Origin: Litoditis marina
Lineage: Eukaryota > Nematoda > Chromadorea > Rhabditida > Rhabditidae
Length of the DNA: 64,000 nucleotides
Assembly (NCBI GenBank): GCA_964036275.1
Contig: OZ038436.1
Coordinates: forward strand, 17,821,904-17,885,903
Direction of reading: 5' to 3'
In this document: positions 11,887-20,949 of the stretch, in pieces
Numbering within the stretch: position 1 is the stretch's first letter
How the letters are laid out: each line of letters starts with the position of its first letter
Position numbers and translations under genes: made by a program
Notes under the pieces: model-generated
The model's database searches: none
Told to the model about the DNA's origin: nothing
Seen by the model: only the letters and a program-made list of their open reading frames with translations

Positions 11887-14800
11887 GTATTTAGTCTTTT
11901 CCATTCCTACTGAGACTCCTACAGTGAGATTTTCCAACTTCTAAGCCGTTTGTCTCCCTTACTTTTGATCGGGAAAGTTGAGGATTTTCGTACCTCATGC
12001 TCATTTTCAGGTGGAGTGAATGTACAAGAGAATTTTCTATGAACTACATTTTTAGGTTCACTACAGCCTTCGGAATATTTGTAAGGATACTGTAGGAGTA
12101 TCTGTAGGAATGATGTGAACCATACGTACCCATAATTATTTTGTATCGAAGAATCGTCTTATATTTTTCGGAAGTCAAGTTTTATGTTTCAGAGGAAGTT
12201 CACTTAGAAAACGACTCATTCGGGGGCTCTACTGATAGTGACAGTATGGAAAACGAGGTATTTTTGGTTCACGGAAAAATGCATGGAACCGATTTTCTTA
12301 CTGGCATTCCGTCTTGCTCTGTATATCTTGAATGTTTGAGACCCAAAGCACCTTTGATAGCACAGAAACAATATCAAGTGTTAACTCAGTTGAGCGGGCG
12401 TTCAGGCGACACCCCGAGTTAACATCAAGCTGTGGTTCACAGGCTTTGTTTGCTTAGAACTAGCATATAACTTCCGCAGTAAATTGGAACTTGTGGTTTT
12501 GTGGTACGCGTACCCAGCTGGAAAAGTGCACGCATTACATAGATTTCCATCTAGAAGTCCCTCAATCTTTGTACTAATGAGATTTTGCCTATTCCAAACA
12601 GATGACGTGAATGAAAAAAAGTATTATTTGTTGTGAACTTGAAGTGCACAACCACCTCTTATTATCTTCCTTTGTTCTCGTATTCTTTGTCTTTCAAATT
12701 TGGTAGAGACTGCTATTCCCGCGCAAATTTCTCCGTTCTAAGTGCGAAGAGCACGAGTTCATCCAGAATTTCGTATTGTTATAACTCAAATTCACTTCAA
12801 ACGATCACTTGTTTTTCACAGATTGGAAACACATCGGAGGAGAACGCATCGATATTGAGTCAGCGCGACTCGTCTTCAACTTCGTATGAAACCACGTCTA
12901 TCGAAGAACAGCAAGGTGTGAACTTTATTTTTAGTTGGAGAGGGGGGCATTCAGAATTTGACGAGTATCGGTTAAAGTACGGATGAATAGAATTGTACTC
13001 ACCCCGAAGTTGGTTATTTAAAACCGAATTTGGTCAATTTATATGTTAGCAGACTTTGCAACTACGTGAAACTCTTTGGCAGGTCATTGGCAGCGTTATA
13101 ATAATAATAATTCATTATCCATGTAGAATGACATCAACAACACTTAAATCAAAATTACGTACGTGATGAATGGATTTTAACAAAAAAAAATACATGAAAA
13201 ACCTATTCTTAAAATGGAACGATTGATTATGAGCACCTAGGTCGTATTATTGTAGTGGGAAATGTGGCGTTAAACATGGTAACGGAAACCGTAAACATCA
13301 AAGTACGACTGAGATATGGCTTCAGCAATGGTTGGGTCAGTTGAACACACAGAGCGGAAATATTCATACCTATCTCTAATAGAAACACCATTCTCATACA
13401 TCTCATTTAAAGCAACCACAGTATCCGGAATTTCCCGATTAAACACAAAGTCAGCTGGGACAATGAAACCGGCAGGTAGTTTGTAGCCACCAGGGAAAAC
13501 AATTTCAGACTGAGAGGGTACAGATGAATCAATTGTAGAGGAAGAAGGCACGGGCAAATCAGCAGGAGCAACCAAGTTAGGAGTTTCAACCGGAACGAAT
13601 TCAACAGGTTTTACGGTTGGAGATAACAAAGCAAATGACTCGGACAATTCAGGAAGTGGAGACACATCAATAATTGGAGAAACGGGAACAATATCTCTAG
13701 GTTGTTCAAATACCTCCATTTCGGTTTGTAGGTTGGCAGCAGCGGGAATGGGAATTGTAGTTTGGTCGGTGACCTCAGCTCGGGCGGCGTCTCGTTTCGA
13801 TTGTCTGGCGAGGAATCCGGCCTTTCGCTGTTCCGGGGTTCCGAACTTCCGCACATGAAAAGTTGACATAGAATCTTCGGATTTCATAGCAGTAGAAAGA
13901 TCAATTAGACGAGGAAACGGAATACCATCTTTGACCGAAACTTTGAGTGGGCGAGGTAAACCATCTTGACGAGGTTTACCCAAACGGTGTAGAATAGAGA
14001 TATTAGATGGAGAAACGGACACCAAATTGAAAATTGCATTCACCTTTTTCTTTGTTGAAGAATCCTCTGGTAGGCCATAAATAGTGAGACATCGACGATC
14101 ATGGAAACGGTGGAGTTCAGATTGAATAATGGTGGGCAGAGATTGGGTCAGACTGTCGAGTTTTTAGTTGAGTGTTTTTATTTCACTCAAAATGGTGGAA
14201 AAATGGGTTCGAGATGGTACCATTTTTGGACGAGGTGATGGCATATTAATCAATCGAGAGAGGTCACCTCACACGACCGAGACAAGGGGTGGAATGACCG
14301 AGACAAGGGGTGAAGTTAGAGACAAGGGGTGAAGTTAGATATCAGAAGCGGAACGCGTTGGAAGGCATTAAAACTACGTGAAACTCTTTGGCATGACATT
14401 GACACGCGTTGATACCAACGAAACACGTTAGCATGCCTTGCAACTGCGTGAAAATCTTTGGCGGGTCTTTGGCATGTGTTATCATCAGCAAAGCAAAGCG
14501 TTGGCAGGAATTACAACTACGTGAAACTTTTTGGCAGGTCATTGGCACGCGTTATTTTTAACAATCCACGTTGGCATGCCTACAACAAACATGATTTTTT
14601 TTTGTAAGCTATTGCGTCAATTTCTACAAAATACCTTGGCAGGCCTTACAACTACGTGAAACTTTTCGATTTGCCATTGGCACGCATCAAAATTTACCAT
14701 ACTAAACGCAGTATACGCGTGTTTGGTATCATTTTGTTTGAAATTTTTATAGTAGTCTATAAAATTTACAACTGCTAGACACCGTACAATTTGAAGCACC

Positions 14801-17800
14801 CCAATGCAGACTCCTACAGTGAGATTTTCCAACTTCTAAGCCGTTTGTCTCCCTTACTTTTGATCGGGAAAGTTGAGGATTTTCGTACCTCATGCTCATT
14901 TTCAGGTGGAGTGAATGTACAAGAGAATTTTCTATGAACTACATTTTCAGGTTCACTACAGCCTTCGGAATATTTGTAAGGATACTGTAGGAGTATCTGT
15001 AGGAATGATGTGAACCCTACGTACCCATAATTATTTTGTATCGAAAAATCGTCTTATATTTTTCGGAAGTCAAGTTTTATGTTTCAGAGGAAGTTCACTT
15101 AGAAAACGACTCATTCGGGGGCTCTACTGATAGTGACAGTATGGAAAACGAGGTATTTTTGGTTCACGGAAAAAATGCATGGAACCGATTTTCTTACTGG
15201 TATTCCGTCTTGCTCTGTATATCTGGAATGTTTGAAACCCAAAGCACCTTTGATAGCACAGAAACAATATGAAGTGTTAACTCAGTTGAGCGGGCGTTCA
15301 GGCGACACCCCGAGTTAACATCAAGCTGTGGTTCACAGGCTTTGTTTGCTTAGAACTAGCATATAACTTCCGCAGTAAATTGGAACTTGTGGTTTTGTGG
15401 TACGCGTACCCAGCTGGAAAAGTGCACGCATTACATAGATTTCCATCTAGAAATCCCTCAATCTTTGTACTAATGAGATTTTGCCTATTCCAAACAAATG
15501 ACGTGAATGAAAAAAAAGTATTATTTGTTGTGAACTTGTAGTGCACAACTACCTCTTATTATCTTCCTTTGTTCTCGTATTCTTTGTCTTTCAAATTTGG
15601 TAGAGACTGCTATTCCCGCGCAAATTTCTCCGTTCTAAGTGAAGAGCACGAGTTCATCCAGAATTTTGTATTGTTATAACTCAAATTCACTTCAAACGAT
15701 CACTTGTTTTTCACAGATTGGAAACACATCGGAGGAGAACGCATCGATATTGAGTCAGCGCGACTCGTCTTCAACTTCGTATGAAACCACGTCTATCGAA
15801 GAACAGCAAGGTGTGAACTTTATTTTTAGTTGGAGAGGGGGGCATTCAGAATTTGACGAGTATCGGTTAAAGTACGGATGAATAGAATTGTACTCACCCC
15901 GAAGTTGGTTATTTAAAACCGAATTTGGTCAATTTATATGTTAGCAGACTTTGCAACTACGTGAAACTCTTTGGCAGGTCATTGGCAGCGTTATCAGAAG
16001 CGGAACGCGTTGGAAGGCCTTAAAACTACGTGAAACTCTTTGGCATGACATTGACACGCGTTGATACCAACGAAACACGTTAGCATGCCTTGCAACTGTT
16101 TATATTGCCGTCCTATTCCAACATGTTCCATTTTCACTACAATAGTTTAGATGCGAGTCAACTGAAATGCTAAAAAGCTCCCCATGACCTGAAGATGGAA
16201 GAGTTATGCTTCCATCCCTTTGGGGTTTTCAGTTTATTCCTATTTCACGGAAGATTATTATTATGTGCTATTACTTAGTGGAATAAATATTATTATTTCA
16301 ACTGCGTGAAAATCTTTGGCGGGTCTTTGGCATGTGTTATCATCAGCAAAGCGAAGCGTTGGCAGGCCTTACAACTACGTGAAACTTTTTGGCAGGTCAT
16401 TGGCACGCGTTATTTTTAACAATCCACGTTGGCATGCCTACAACAAACATGATTTTTTTTTGTAAGCTATTGCGTCAATTTCTACAAAATACCTTGGCAG
16501 GCCTTACAACTACGTGAAACTTTTCGATTTGCCATTGGCACGCATCAAAATTTACCATACTAAACGCAGTATACGCGTGTTTGGTATCATTTTGTTTGAA
16601 ATTTTTATAGTAGTCTATAAAGTTTACAACTGCTAGACGCCGTACAATTTGAAGCACCCCAATGCATTTCTCATACTTGAGTTACCCCATATGTGGAGCA
16701 TATTCAATTCTCAACACTATATAACCGAGATACACCCGTTTTAACGGAACGTGAAACTCATAGTACGTTGAAAGGCCTCACAAAAAACGTCAAACTTTTT
16801 AGCAGTAAGTTAGCACGTGTTAAACTCAACGAAATACGTGGGCAAGCCTTACAAAAACGTGAAACTGTTCATCAGTAAGTTAACACGTGTTAAATTCAAC
16901 AAAATACGTGGGCAGGCCTCACGAGAAAGTGAAAAGCTTTGACAGTAAGTTGGCACGCGTTAATTTCAACATGACACGTTCCAGATCTTACAACTACGTA
17001 AAATTCGTTGGCAAGCCACTCGCACGCGTTAAAACAAATTATGTTGGCAGGCTTTGCACTCACGTGAAGCTCTTCGGCATGCTGTTGGCACACATCAAAT
17101 GTTTACTATAAGGAACGCAATATAGTATTTGCTATCATTTGTCATGAAATTTTCATATAATCTATAAGATTTGCATCTGCTAGACGCCGCAGGCGTCTAG
17201 CCCTCTTTCTAAAACAATACGGACTTTTTGGGAGGTTGGGGGACAGAACGTCACTAGAGTACAAAACACTCGTTGCAACTGGTTTGGAGAATTAGCAATC
17301 AAAACCGTTTTTCTCAGTTGAACAATAGCTTTTTTGAGAGTTTATCAAGGTAACGTTTTTTCGGACACTGCTATTTTTAATTCACAGACTCTCTTTTTCT
17401 TTTTCGGAAGTAAATTTTTTATGTTTCAGTGAAACTACACTCAGAAAACGACTCATTCGAGGACTCTACTGATAGTAACAGTATGGAAAACGAGGTATTT
17501 TTAGTTTACGGAAGAACGCGTGAAACCAATTTTTTTCCTGGTATTCCGTCTGCTTTTTATTGAATGTTTGAGACCCTAAGCCCCTTTGATAGTCCAAAAC
17601 AACACTATTCAATACTGAAAGATGAAACTAATAAAAAACTGCATGGAACCATTTGTTGTTTGTTCTCATTTCTCACTCGTAAATGTTAAGAATAGTCATA
17701 TTTCTCACTCGTAAATGTTAAGAATAGTCATTTTCTCTATCGTTCTGAAAAACATAGTTTGCTTATAAGCCAGCATGTCAGTTCTCAACTTTCGTGAAAG

Positions 17801-18880
17801 AAATGTTTTTCTATCCAATATAGAGTATCAGAATTTTCTAACCAATACAGAGTGTGTTTTTTTCTCAAGGAATTTGATGGTATCCTAGCGGAGTTCCACA
17901 CTCCACCCGTACTTGACGATAAGTTGCGGTCACTTCTAGAAAAATCCAGTCACGGCACACTGAAGGTAACACAACAACCATGTTCTTAAGCTTCTAAAAA
18001 ACGAGCGTCTTCAAGGAAATGAGTCATCCCTTCATTTTTTAATTGCTCTACTCAAGCTTTCCATTCACCAGATTACTGTCTGTAAAGTATTAATCACAAG
18101 TATCATTGCGGCTTCTCTTATCGGGTGTCTCCCAGAAAAATCAGTGTTCAAAACGCCAATTTCATTCAGAATCAAACGAGGGCCGGACACTGTCGTTATT
18201 TATTACGGTCTATTGGTCCAGCGTACAAACGGAATGCGAGGGCCACTGAAAACGTTTTAGATGATTTAATTTCCAAAAGAGTGGATCTTCCGACTGCACA
18301 AAAGGTAAAAGTAAAATTCAGACATCCATTGAGTTTTGAGCCGTTACTGGTCTTCTGTCTTGTGTGAGCTCAAATCAACTCTCCCAAAGACTTGATTAGT
18401 TATTCACAACGGCTGAAACTCGTTCGGAAGGTGCTTTCGTTGAAACTACCGCAGTACCGTCAAATCGCGTTTGGTCCGGCGGTTTACCGCAAATGAGTAT
18501 TGTTGTACTTTCTTTTTGTAACATTGTTCTGGGTTATGACAGGTTTTCTTTCAATTCAGACTTGTTTCCAATTCGAAAAGAAGTGTGGTCGAGTTAGGTG
18601 TGTATTCCTATGATCAGAGGTTCGAACTGTGTACTGCAATTCTTTTTTATTTTGCCTAATTCTGTTGCAACCGAAAACGTTCGAGTTTTCAGCGTATTAA
18701 TGAAGTGACCGTGCCTCCCAGTTCACTTCTTCGACAGTATAATTTTCGAAAAACGGATGTGGATAATATAATGGGAGAAATTGGCGATGTCCCCAACGTA
18801 GAAAAAATTATGAGGTAGTTGATTTTGGGAACCAAATCGTTCTATTGTCTCCGACCGTATTTAGGGATGGAGTTGAATGA
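11589..18880 (+). CDS. Predicted multi-exon gene of unknown function (left-arm copy)
   Basis: I do not recognise the protein. By hand the exons are 11589-11660, 11805-11886, 12193-12257, 12822-12915, 15088-15152, 15717-15810, 17430-17494, 17870-17965, 18101-18304, 18693-18814 and 18865-18880. Their phases agree at every junction and total 975 nt, giving 324 residues plus TGA at 18878. Donors are mostly GAG or AAG before GTATTT, GTAACA or GTAAAA; acceptors are mostly TTTTCAG or TTTCAG. The last intron is 50 nt. Weak points are the exon 1 donor (TCC before GTTTCC) and the acceptors before 17870 and 18101 (CAAG). The product has a short N-terminal part (MDMDPTEILACIRAARRF), a Ser/Glu/Asp-rich middle and a basic C-terminal part. 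Open frame and splice sites survive in both arms, which favours a real gene; expression is unproven. Confidence 0.6.
12193..12915 (+). other. Exon pair b-c, first copy (53-codon acidic module)
   Basis: Exon b (12193-12257, 65 nt) opens with EVHLEND and ends MENE at GAG before GTATTT. Exon c (12822-12915, 94 nt) opens with IGNTSEEN and ends IEEQQ. Together they are 159 nt, enter in phase 1 and leave in phase 1, so the pair can be repeated without breaking the frame. The module is rich in Ser, Thr, Glu and Asp. Confidence 0.6.
13100..14342 (-). mobile_element. ORF1-only non-LTR retroelement (half-LINE)
   Basis: This 1243-bp insertion is absent from copy 2 of the tandem duplication and from the right arm, which defines both ends. 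On the minus strand it starts with three copies of a motif containing CACCCCTTGTCTC, then a start codon at 14244, an ORF1-type protein, a 3' region of about 170 bp, and a 3' tail of ATT repeats at 13100-13112. The flanks share only TAT, so any target-site duplication is short. No reverse transcriptase is present, so it would have been mobilised in trans. It lies antisense within a predicted intron. Confidence 0.85.
13270..14244 (-). pseudogene. Retrotransposon ORF1-like protein with one internal stop
   Basis: Reading from the ATG at 14244, about 325 codons are open except for a TAA at 14164-14166; the uninterrupted part runs from 14163 to 13270. The sequence HDRRCLTIYGLPEDS followed by LHRLGKPRQDGLPRPLKV matches the general pattern of LINE ORF1 RNA-binding proteins (a hydrophobic strand, then RLGK..RPLKV). 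A Pro/Ser-rich linker follows. The last 60 or so residues include CSTDPTIAEAISQ and YGFRYHV, matching the end of the protein at 21130-21564 (CDPHLAPIISD, YGFRFHI). Likely role: RNA binding in a retrotransposition particle, inferred from family resemblance. The early stop may postdate insertion. Confidence 0.75.
14343..14700. repeat. Degenerate ~70-bp tandem repeat, copy 1
   Basis: The motif ACTACGTGAAACT or ACTGCGTGAAAAT recurs at about 14375, 14445, 14517 and 14653, spaced about 70 bp apart, alternating with CACGCGTT and TTGGCAGGCC. The array begins near 13060 and is interrupted by the half-LINE at 13100-14342. Short open frames here are by-products of the repeat. Confidence 0.8.
15088..15810 (+). 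other. Exon pair b-c, second copy
   Basis: Exon b' is 15088-15152 and exon c' is 15717-15810, with the same splice sites and phases as the first pair. Its incoming phase 1 matches the outgoing phase 1 of the first exon c, so both modules can be spliced in series. Confidence 0.6.
15945..16560. repeat. Degenerate ~70-bp tandem repeat, copy 2
   Basis: Same family as 14343-14700, with ACGTGAAACT and CACGCGTT motifs, here split by the 206-bp insertion. The right-arm counterpart at about 39600-40010 is continuous. Confidence 0.8.
16099..16304 (+). mobile_element. 206-bp SINE-like or truncated-LINE insertion with hairpin
   Basis: The insertion is flanked by a CAACTG duplication (16093-16098 and 16299-16304) and is missing from copy 1 and from the right arm. 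It ends with AATAAATATTATTATTT, an ATT-type tail like those of the two ORF1 elements. A nested hairpin is predicted: GATGGAAG (16194-16201) pairs with CTTCCATC (16209-16216), and outside it CCCCA (16180-16184) pairs with TGGGG (16221-16225). A structured 3' end is what a LINE reverse transcriptase would recognise. No pol III A or B box was seen, so a 5'-truncated LINE tail is as likely as a SINE. Confidence 0.75.
16745..17110. repeat. Degenerate ~70-bp tandem repeat, third block
   Basis: Related units carry AGTAAGTTAGCACGTGTTAAA and ACAAAAACGTGAAACT. An inverted extra copy of the 16800-17060 part lies in the central spacer at about 25545-25810. Confidence 0.75.
17180..17200. repeat. Perfect 9-bp inverted repeat with 3-nt loop
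   Basis: CTAGACGCC and GGCGTCTAG flank GCA. The same palindrome occurs at 27752-27772 and 38959-38979, and half of it occurs near 14773 and 16630 as GCTAGACGCCG or a variant. It probably marks the end of a dispersed repeat family. Confidence 0.85.
17430..18304 (+). other. Exons b'', d and e of the predicted gene
   Basis: Exon b'' (17430-17494) is a diverged copy of exon b in the same phase, with Gly-Gly replaced by acidic residues and one Asp to Asn change. Exon d (17870-17965) encodes 32 residues starting EFDGILAEFHTPP. Exon e (18101-18304) encodes 68 residues including SPRKISVQNANFIQNQ and is Arg/Lys-rich. An alternative acceptor (CCCAG, exon from 18136) would break the frame after exon d. 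A further open stretch at 18371-18496 (starts QINSPKDL, stops after VYRK) could not be joined in phase and is left out of the model. Confidence 0.5.
18693..18880 (+). other. Last two exons and stop of the predicted gene
   Basis: Exon g (18693-18814) follows GAGTTTTCAG and encodes RINEVTVPPSSLLRQYNF and onward to EKIM. It ends in phase 2 at GAG before GTAGTT. A 50-nt intron ends in TTTAG, and exon h (18865-18880) finishes with DGVE and TGA. The short intron and clean sites make this the best-supported splice in the gene. Confidence 0.65.
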
Positions 18881-18952
18881 GCATAGTTGGGTAAACAAAG
18901 TAAAGATAAATGGAAAAAAGTCAACACACAAATGATTGAATGAAGTGAAAGT

Positions 18953-18958
18953 AATAAA
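18953..18958 (+). terminator. Candidate poly(A) signal AATAAA
   Basis: A canonical AATAAA lies 73 bp after the predicted stop at 18880. Its mirror is at 37187-37192 in the right arm. Confidence 0.55.
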
Positions 18959-18998
18959 CACTATCTATGAAGTCGATTACTGACTGAGTTTCAATGTG

Positions 18999-19028
18999 CA
19001 TCGTTTCGGCCTCTGCACCTTTACGATG
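18999..19028. other. Small hairpin downstream of the gene
   Basis: CATCGT (18999-19004) and ACGATG (19023-19028) form a 6-bp stem around an 18-nt loop. It is conserved in the right arm near 37117-37146. It could be a retroelement 3' end; nothing more can be said. Confidence 0.4.
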
Positions 19029-19195
19029 TCTCAGGGTCAGGGGTCAAGAACTCATAAGAAGATGAGCGAAAAAGCCATTGACCCAGGACAAGGAACCAAT
19101 TGGTAAAACAAATCTCAAATACTATCGCTGAATAACTTCGGAATTTTCAGACTTAGATTACAAATATTTCAATACTTCACAAAGCAAACTTGCTA

Positions 19196-19573
19196 TCATA
19201 GTTTAGATCGTTTCAACCATCGATAGTAATCAGCCATGCTGATATGAGCTCTCCCTATTACAGACGATTGATCTGGCAATTCGCCAGTATATACACTGCA
19301 AATCAAGATGTTTGCAAATTTATTGTTTTTAAAAGGTCCCCACATAATCGGGGAGTAATTTATAGAACATTTTGTGCGATAAAATGAACGTTGAAAAACG
19401 GCGAGAAGACATGGTTTGATATCACTGTTTTTAGTTTCGGTCATCTTGTTTATAATGGCCCGCTGCTTGTGGGCGCCGCGCAACCTATCGCAGCTGAGTT
19501 CGATAGCCAGCTTATGCAAAAATTTCGAAAAGGCTCCTGTTGGAAACTTTCCACCACAATCGACTCCGCCCAT
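19196..19573 (-). CDS. Hypothetical 125-residue ORF, divergent with the next
   Basis: This minus-strand frame starts at ATG 19573 and translates identically to the right-arm copy at 36572-36949. The protein begins MGGVDCGGKF, contains MWGPFKNNKF, and ends YYRWLKRSKL. I see no signal peptide, membrane segment or family motif. Its start lies 28 bp from the start of the divergent ORF at 19602. A motif containing CTATCGATGGTT occurs at both ends of the ORF in inverted orientation (near 19210 and 19595). Identity between arms may reflect recent duplication rather than selection. Confidence 0.35.
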   Translation of the reverse strand: MGGVDCGGKFPTGAFSKFLHKLAIELSCDRLRGAHKQRAIINKMTETKNSDIKPCLLAVFQRSFYRTKCSINYSPIMWGPFKNNKFANILICSVYTGELPDQSSVIGRAHISMADYYRWLKRSKL

Positions 19574-19601
19574 TTAAATCTACTGTAACTGGCTGCTATC
19601 G

Positions 19602-19907
19602 ATGGTTAAAAGAAACATAATCACCTTGGCTCAAACGGAGAGATTGTCTTTCATAGGGATTGATAATAGGATGAAAGTGCAACTCGGTAATATAAAGAGC
19701 ATCTCATTACATTTTGCTGGAATTCGCAGGGTACCTCAAATCATTAGAAAAACGATTGCAAGATGTTTTTACACTGTATTCTCACCAACAAAATTCAGAG
19801 CGATGGGCCTGAGAAAAGATCGATTGTATTCAGTTGAAAAGTGGTTATCTCATTTCTATAAGGCGGCCGAAAAATTTGTTTCGGAAGAAGAGGAAGATTC
19901 TGTGTGA
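19602..19907 (+). CDS. Hypothetical 101-residue basic ORF with acidic tail
   Basis: The ORF begins MVKRNIITLAQTERL and ends FVSEEEEDSV. The middle (VPQIIRKTIARCFYTVF, then LYSVEKWLSHFYKAAEKF) is predicted helical and basic. There is a faint resemblance in spacing to BEN-type DNA-binding domains, which I would not rely on. It is identical in the right arm at 36238-36543. A possible internal acceptor (GGAATTCGCAG) and a following GTGAGTAG donor-like site near 19919 leave open that this is part of a spliced gene. Confidence 0.4.
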   Translation: MVKRNIITLAQTERLSFIGIDNRMKVQLGNIKSISLHFAGIRRVPQIIRKTIARCFYTVFSPTKFRAMGLRKDRLYSVEKWLSHFYKAAEKFVSEEEEDSV

Positions 19908-19919
19908 ATCGTATCCGGT

Positions 19920-20465
19920 GAGTAGTTAGTAGTTATGAAATCCTTGGAAAGGAGAGTTGAAATTCTATTCTCAGAACAATCGATGAGTATCACAAAATAG
20001 CTCAACATTGAAATATGCTCTTTTCAACACTGCATGAGGATCTTGCAATAATGAAGTTGTGGCCGTGATCATCATCATTAAAAACCCACCACGGGGGGCT
20101 TACTTACCGTCGCGCATCTCAACAATACATTTGTGCTGGAAGGAAAACTCTCCCGCAGCGTGACGTGATGCGTTTTTCGATGTTGATGACTACGATTGAA
20201 GTGTTGGTTCTAAAAGATGAAACTAAGGAAAATCACCAGAAACTGTACTTCTTAGGCGTTTCATTATGCTCTGCTTTGATTAAGCACAACATAATATGTT
20301 TGTTACTTCACTGAGCACATAGGTGTTCTCTTCAATTGTATTGTTTGAAAGTGGTTTTGTGTTCCAGAATCAAAATGGACCGCTTTCGACGAAATTTTGA
20401 TACTTGTGTTTATTTGATTCTGTTAAATGAATAAACAGTAAAAACCACATCTCTCGAGCGGAAAA
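19920..20465. other. No gene seen
   Basis: Unique-looking arm sequence without a supported ORF, RNA gene or repeat. Confidence 0.6.
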
Positions 20466-20667
20466 CAGAAAGAGAGAGTTACCGAGAGAATTAGAGAGAG
20501 GGAGAGAGAGAGAATGAGAGAGAGAATGAGAGAGAGAGAGCAAGAGAAGAGAGAGAGAGAGAGAAAGAGAGAAAGGAAGATAGAGAGAGAAAGAGAGAGA
20601 TAGAGAAAGAGAGAGAGAGAATAAGTGAGAGAAAGAAATAGAAATAGAGAGAGGCAGAGAGAAATGT
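20466..20667. repeat. GA-rich microsatellite
   Basis: About 200 bp of imperfect GAGAGA with scattered A and T changes, mirrored as TCTCTC at 35480-35680. The Ser/Leu-rich open frames across it are low-complexity by-products. Confidence 0.95.
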
Positions 20668-20860
20668 AGTAGTGGTGGATTTGATCACTTCCTTCACCTC
20701 GCATTACGGCAATTCATTGGCATAAAGGGACCGTTCCTCTATAATTTGGACGGATTGAAACAATGAAAACTCAGAATCGATTTGAATAGATTTTCTGAAT
20801 AGATAATCATCAATTTGTCTTTCATCATCCTTCATCAATTAATCGTTCATTTCGTGTAAT

Positions 20861-20931
20861 TTGAACGCGGGATTGAACCTGCGGGCGTCAGAGCAAGAGG
20901 CAGACACTCTGCCACTGCGCTACAGGGTCCA
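20861..20931 (-). pseudogene. tRNA-like relic with A and B box
   Basis: On the minus strand TAGCGCAGTGGCAGAGTG matches a pol III A box and GGTTCAATCCC a B box, at normal tRNA spacing. The D stem (GCGC/GTGT) pairs. The T stem pairs only if one extra A is bulged, and neither the anticodon nor the acceptor stem closes. It is therefore a decayed tRNA or a tRNA-derived SINE head. It sits about 25 bp from the ATT tail of the neighbouring ORF1 remnant, which could be coincidence. Mirror copy at 35215-35285. Confidence 0.55.
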
Positions 20932-20949
20932 CAAGATTCATATCGGAGG

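Larger units (their letters stand above)
11914..14808 (+). repeat. Tandem segmental duplication, copy 1
   Basis: A 1652-bp segment running from GACTCCTACAG to CCCCAATGCA is present twice in tandem in the left arm. Copy 1 is 2895 bp long because it carries a 1243-bp insertion (13100-14342). The junction with copy 2 lies at 14808/14809. The right arm has a single copy, in which CCCCAATGCA continues into TTTCTCATAC, as it does after copy 2. Confidence 0.92.
14809..16666 (+). repeat. Tandem segmental duplication, copy 2
   Basis: This second copy of the 1652-bp segment carries its own private 206-bp insertion at 16099-16304 and lacks the half-LINE of copy 1. Removing each insertion leaves the two copies equal in length. 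Exon b is identical in both copies; scattered base changes occur in the introns. Confidence 0.92.

Noticed and set aside
16170..16230. Hammerhead-ribozyme core
   Set aside because: CTGAAGA fits the CUGANGA box and a stem follows, but the GAAA box after the stem is missing (TCCC instead) and no closing stem is found.
16475..17111. Small ORFs in the 70-bp repeats, on both strands
   Set aside because: Frames are repeat-derived, on opposite strands over the same bases, and disrupted by insertions in one arm.
20423..20704. Ser/Leu-rich proteins across the GA tract
   Set aside because: Pure microsatellite translation, present in two frames at once.
20861..20931. Functional tRNA gene
   Set aside because: A and B boxes are good, but the anticodon and acceptor stems do not pair and the T stem needs a bulge.
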